From Adenanthera pavonina (lineage: Eukaryota; Streptophyta; Magnoliopsida; Fabales; Fabaceae), in assembly GCA_026686845.1 (NCBI GenBank), contig JAIVEN010000015.1:22673501-22737500 (forward strand): a stretch of DNA of 64,000 nucleotides, given 5' to 3'. Below the pieces are notes generated by a model. It was not told the DNA's origin. It did no database searches and was given only the letters and a program-made list of their open reading frames with translations. Of this stretch, positions 60,166 to 64,000 are shown piece by piece; positions within the stretch are counted from its first letter, which is position 1, and each line of letters starts with the position of its first letter. Position numbers and translations under genes: made by a program.

Positions 60166-60950
60166 GTATTTTAAATTTAAAGCTTTAATCAGTAGGCTGG
60201 GAATATAGGGTTGAGTATTTGGTTTTGTTGATGATGGATGCCGAAGCTTGCGTTTAAGCCAAGGGTGGCAATTGGATTGTTTTTTAAATCCTTATATATC
60301 TGGTTACAATTTCTGTTTGGGGTGGTGTTACCTCCACCTTCATTGGCATGCACTTTTTGTTTTGAAGCTTTTGGGTGTTTGTCCTATCAAAATAGTCTTT
60401 CTTCTCTGTATTCGTTGCCCATGGCATGTCTAAACTTTGAGTTGCCTGAACCGTGAGAAGAATATCACAATCGTGTTCCCAGTTTAAGCTTTCTAAGTTT
60501 TCTCCCATTCAAATAGGATCGCATTTCTGTACCTATGGGAAACGTATGCCAGGTAATGTATTAGAAGGAATTGATTAGATCTAGATGATACTGAGCTTAG
60601 GAATCTAATTCAGAATTGGTTTTTAGTTGCTCTGTGTTTTTGATAATTTTGGTCACCCTATGAACTTGTCAATGTGAGTGAATAGTTATTGCATCCAGGG
60701 CTCTTTGTGTGCAACAAATTTTTGGTTACACACTGGGCCTGTGTTCTTTACTTTGCTAATAGTATCCAACCTTGATGAAGTAAGATCCTGAGGAAGGAAA
60801 TTCTTGGGCCTACTAGTTTCGGAAAGTCTGAGGAAAGAAAGTTTTGGGCCTATGAGTTTTGTTCTTTTTTTTATTTGTTTTTGCCCACTAATTTATTCCC
60901 TAGTATTAAATTAATATAACATGCTTAAATGTCAAAGGGTGTGGAGAATT
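60166..60950. other. Non-coding DNA downstream of the candidate promoter
   Basis: Less AT-rich than its surroundings, with small ORFs of 60-74 codons on both strands. None resembles a protein family. It could be intron, non-coding RNA or LTR. Confidence 0.4.
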
Positions 60951-61330
60951 AGAGGCTGTTTGATTCTGTTTCCAAAAATAGTTTTTCTGTTTTTTGAAAC
61001 AGAAAACTCAGAAAACTTGTTTGGTAAACCTGTTTTTTAGAAACTGTTCTGGAAAACAGAAAAATAAAAGAATAGAAAACTCAGAACACCTTTAAGATGT
61101 TTTGTAGTTTTTGTTATGAAAAACATAAAGAAATGTAAGAAACATCCATTTCATTAATAGTAAAGTTATAAATTTTGAATAACACATCTATCACTCACTA
61201 GTTATGATTTTGAGAGCAATTACTTAAACAAATTTTTTTTGTTTTCTTGTTTTTAAAACTTATTCTCAAAAACAGTTTTACAAAACTGTTTTCAGAACAA
61301 AAAAATAGAAAATACTGTCAAACAGGCCCT
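60951..61330. mobile_element. MITE with GCCTGTTTGA-type inverted ends
   Basis: The left end AGAGGCTGTTTGATTCTG and the reverse complement of the right end, AGGGCCTGTTTGACAGT, are inverted repeats. Internal matching TTTTTCTGTTTT / AAAACAGTTTT segments extend the fold. No clean target duplication. Confidence 0.6.
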
Positions 61331-62549
61331 TAATTTTCTGATAAAATATATGTAGTTAAAAACAACAATAGTGGAAATGATAACAGCCCTCTAAAAACAA
61401 TTAATAATTATGCCATGTGAAGTTTTTGAATCCACACGCTGTCACATGAAACTGCGAGCCCACATAAACATGTGAATTAGACGTGAAACTTGTGTTTATT
61501 TAAAAAAAATTATAATAACTTCGTGTTTTGTGAATTTTGATGATTAAATTCTCTTACAAAAATTCATTATTATTCAAAATTACTGTACCCCGAAGATTAT
61601 AGAATTTTCGCATCTTAATTGATTAATTGTCACGTGAAATGACAAATCCACGCAGGCATCAATTGGTTGGATATAAATATCTTTATATATATAGTTCTAT
61701 TTTTAACAAGAAGGTATTTTTAAATTCTGGTTAAAAGTAAAAATAATCTTGTCACAAAGAAGGATTGACTAAACAATTGTTTATGAAACAATTTCAAGAT
61801 AAAATATAATAATATAGTGTTTCTAAATGCTTAATGCGAATAGAATATATATTTTGCTTGTTTTAGGAGGGAATGTGCAATAATATTATTTTAAAAATGA
61901 TAATAATAATAATAATAGTAAAAATAATAAAATAAAATAAATAATTAGCTTAATAATTACACCACATGAGTTTTTGGAGCCCACGCAAGTATTTAAGTTT
62001 ACTGAGTTATTGCGTGAGATTGCGAATTCATGTAGATGTATCAATTAAATAACTTTCTTTTAAGAAAATAACTATATTTTATAAAAAAAATAAATGATAA
62101 TAATATAACAAGTTTTTCAAACTTTATTTAAAAATATCTAATAAAATTATTATATAGCATTTTGATATATAATAAAACTTTTATACCGCAAGGTATAAAA
62201 CTTTCATTGGTATTTAAGGAATCGGTTTATCAAGTACTACTGCGAGTATGCAACAGGAAAATTAATTTTCTTTTTAAAAAAAAAGAAAAATTTTTAAAAG
62301 TATAAAAAAATATGATGATTTTTCAAAAGTCAAAAATTAAATAAAAGTATTTTAAAAAAACTAAAGAAAAATAAAAAATATTTTCAAATAAAATAAAATA
62401 AGAGTAAGTAAGAGGAATTAAATTATCTTTGTAAATTAAAACACACCAACTCAATCTCAGAAAATTATTTTATTTGCAAAAAGGTGAATTATTTTCAATC
62501 AATATTCTCCTATTACAAATTATAAAAATTACAATTAAAAAAAAGTTCA
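61331..62549. repeat. AT-rich DNA with CACATGAAGTTTTTGAGCCCACG-type repeated blocks
   Basis: Blocks near 61417-61480, 61629-61665 and 61960-62040 share GTGAAGTTTTTGAATCCACAC / ATGAGTTTTTGGAGCCCACGC text (partly shown) and a following CATGTGAAATTGCGA-like stretch. They look like internal repeats of a Gypsy LTR. Confidence 0.45.
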
Positions 62550-63110
62550 CCAACTAACACGTATTTCTAGTCCCGAACTACATGAACTTTAATCCCCATC
62601 GCAAGATATGCAGACCCCAAATTCTGATCTTGGGTCAAGTCCGCTCTTGTAAATAAATAAATATTCTTCCAATTTATTTTCTTAATTTATTTTGTTTTTT
62701 AAAACAATTTCCTTTATTTAATAAATATTTTCTAATTTAATTTTCTTAATATCTTTTCTTCATTTTTTTCTAATTTTTTTAATCTTTTTTCTTTTCAACC
62801 ATTATTCTCGCAAGTAAATAATAAAAGGAAAACCAAAATACTTTTAAAGTTATATTAATTTGCACAATCAACGTAAGGTAATCGTTCATAGGAACGAGTG
62901 TTGTGGGGTGCCTAACACATTCCCCACACACAATCGACTCTTGAACTCAACTCTAACTACGCAGATTATCCTTTTCTTTCTTGATTCGATTTTCCAAGAT
63001 TTTCTCTCAAAATTTTGGTGTCAACTCCTAATAAGTTGATTTTCGTTTTAAAACCTTATTTGTCTCACTTTTGTCTTTTTTTCCTTTTGACGCATTTTTC
63101 CGGGTGCGAC
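62550..63110 (+). repeat. Gypsy LTR/leader-like repeat, copy 2
   Basis: Better conserved than copy 1: TGGGGTGCCTAACACATTCC, AATCGACTCTTGAAC, TTTTGGTGTCAACTCC, ending TTCCGGGTGCGACA. The ending CA and the text before it fit an LTR 3' end; no PBS follows. Confidence 0.6.
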
Positions 63111-64000
63111 AAAGATAAGGGTTTTTAAATTTTTTTTCATTTTTCCCATTTTAATTCTTATTAATTTTATTATTTGTTTATTTGAATTTTTTTATACTTT
63201 AAGATTAAATATCATAAAAAATAAATTTGATTATGATTCAATCATGATTTGAATAGAATCATCAAGTAATACATTGATCAGTTTCGTGGCTAGTTCTTTT
63301 TTTAATTAATTTTAAGTTTGTTATGTTCATACCCTAAAATTGTATAGATTTTAGTTTTGCCAACAATAAAATTGATTAGGTAGACCACAAACTAGTGTAT
63401 TCTATCCGAAAAACTTGTGATTGAGAACATTAATTTTCTGGTGCTTTCTTCATTAAAACCTTTGAGGATGCAGCAAAATGACACATGAAACAAATGTTGA
63501 TACTCAAAGAAAGATTCTTTTAAAATTAAAATTAAATAATTCTGTGGTGTGTACTTTCAAGAATTTTTTCATGGCTATCAGGAAGGAAGTGAATAGAGTG
63601 GCTAATCAATGATGAAAAAGGTTGGATTGTAAATTAAGGTTTGTAAATAAAGATAGAATTAATTAACCCTTGAAAGCGTTTCCATAATATGCGGCTTTTT
63701 TTTTCCTTTTTAAAGGATATTTACTACTATTTTTTTTATAATTATATACAATTGTTTATATATTTGCTTTATTTATTCATCTATTTGAACATTTCCTCCA
63801 CATTAAAAATTTCTTTGCGGTGTCAAGACGTTCTCAATCTCCTGATTCTCATCTCCTAACTCCAATGGTATTTAAATGTTAATTAGTTAGGAAGAAAAAA
63901 TTAATTTAACTTCTAATCTTAATTATTATCCAAAATTAAGAGTGTTACATGCTTACCTTATTATAATATATTTGAAATATATATACTTGTAATATAATAT
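63111..64000. other. AT-rich intergenic DNA
   Basis: No ORF, repeat or regulatory structure worth naming. Confidence 0.6.

Overview
This is nuclear DNA of a flowering plant, most likely a eudicot. The evidence is three intron-bearing or plant-type host genes, long AT-rich intergenic DNA, and layers of plant LTR retrotransposons, a CACTA-like element and MITEs. I cannot name the species from the sequence.

Layout. 1-2414 is AT-rich intergenic DNA with a cluster of palindromic modules (about 296-972). 2415-15464 is a non-autonomous CACTA-like transposon split by a 10.7 kb Copia element of Sirevirus type (4563-15280, TSD CTTTT). That Copia element has gag, a pol lacking protease and the integrase N-terminus, a third ORF and ~1.7 kb LTRs. 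15527-29018 reads best as a decayed minus-strand Ty3/Gypsy element: two ~600 bp direct repeats flank a gag remnant. One repeat holds a 1.7 kb solo LTR of another Sirevirus-like family and two MITE-sized insertions. The other holds an 8.1 kb minus-strand Copia element (20562-28699, TSD TAAAC). Each repeat gives the empty site for insertions in the other.

The right half carries host genes: an ATL-type RING-H2 ubiquitin ligase (32437-32964, +) with a small uORF, ribosomal protein eL41 (38033-38220, +; 25 aa in two exons), and a complete clathrin heavy chain gene (40714-53199, -; 30 coding exons, 1708 aa). These serve unrelated housekeeping or signalling roles (protein turnover, translation, vesicle coat) and show no common regulation. 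Beyond 53.2 kb the window returns to AT-rich DNA with MITEs, decayed Gypsy LTR-like repeats, a perfect 17-bp hairpin, and a purine-rich tract followed by a TATA box that may be an old LTR promoter.

The most unusual signal is dense arrays of short CpG-centred palindromes in the non-coding parts of the Sirevirus-like elements. One family uses a CAGACGAATTT...AAAATTCGAATTTC hairpin module (LTRs, pol-ORF3 spacer, and an orphan cluster at the window start). A second LTR family uses a different palindrome, TAATCGATTA, in the same kind of array.
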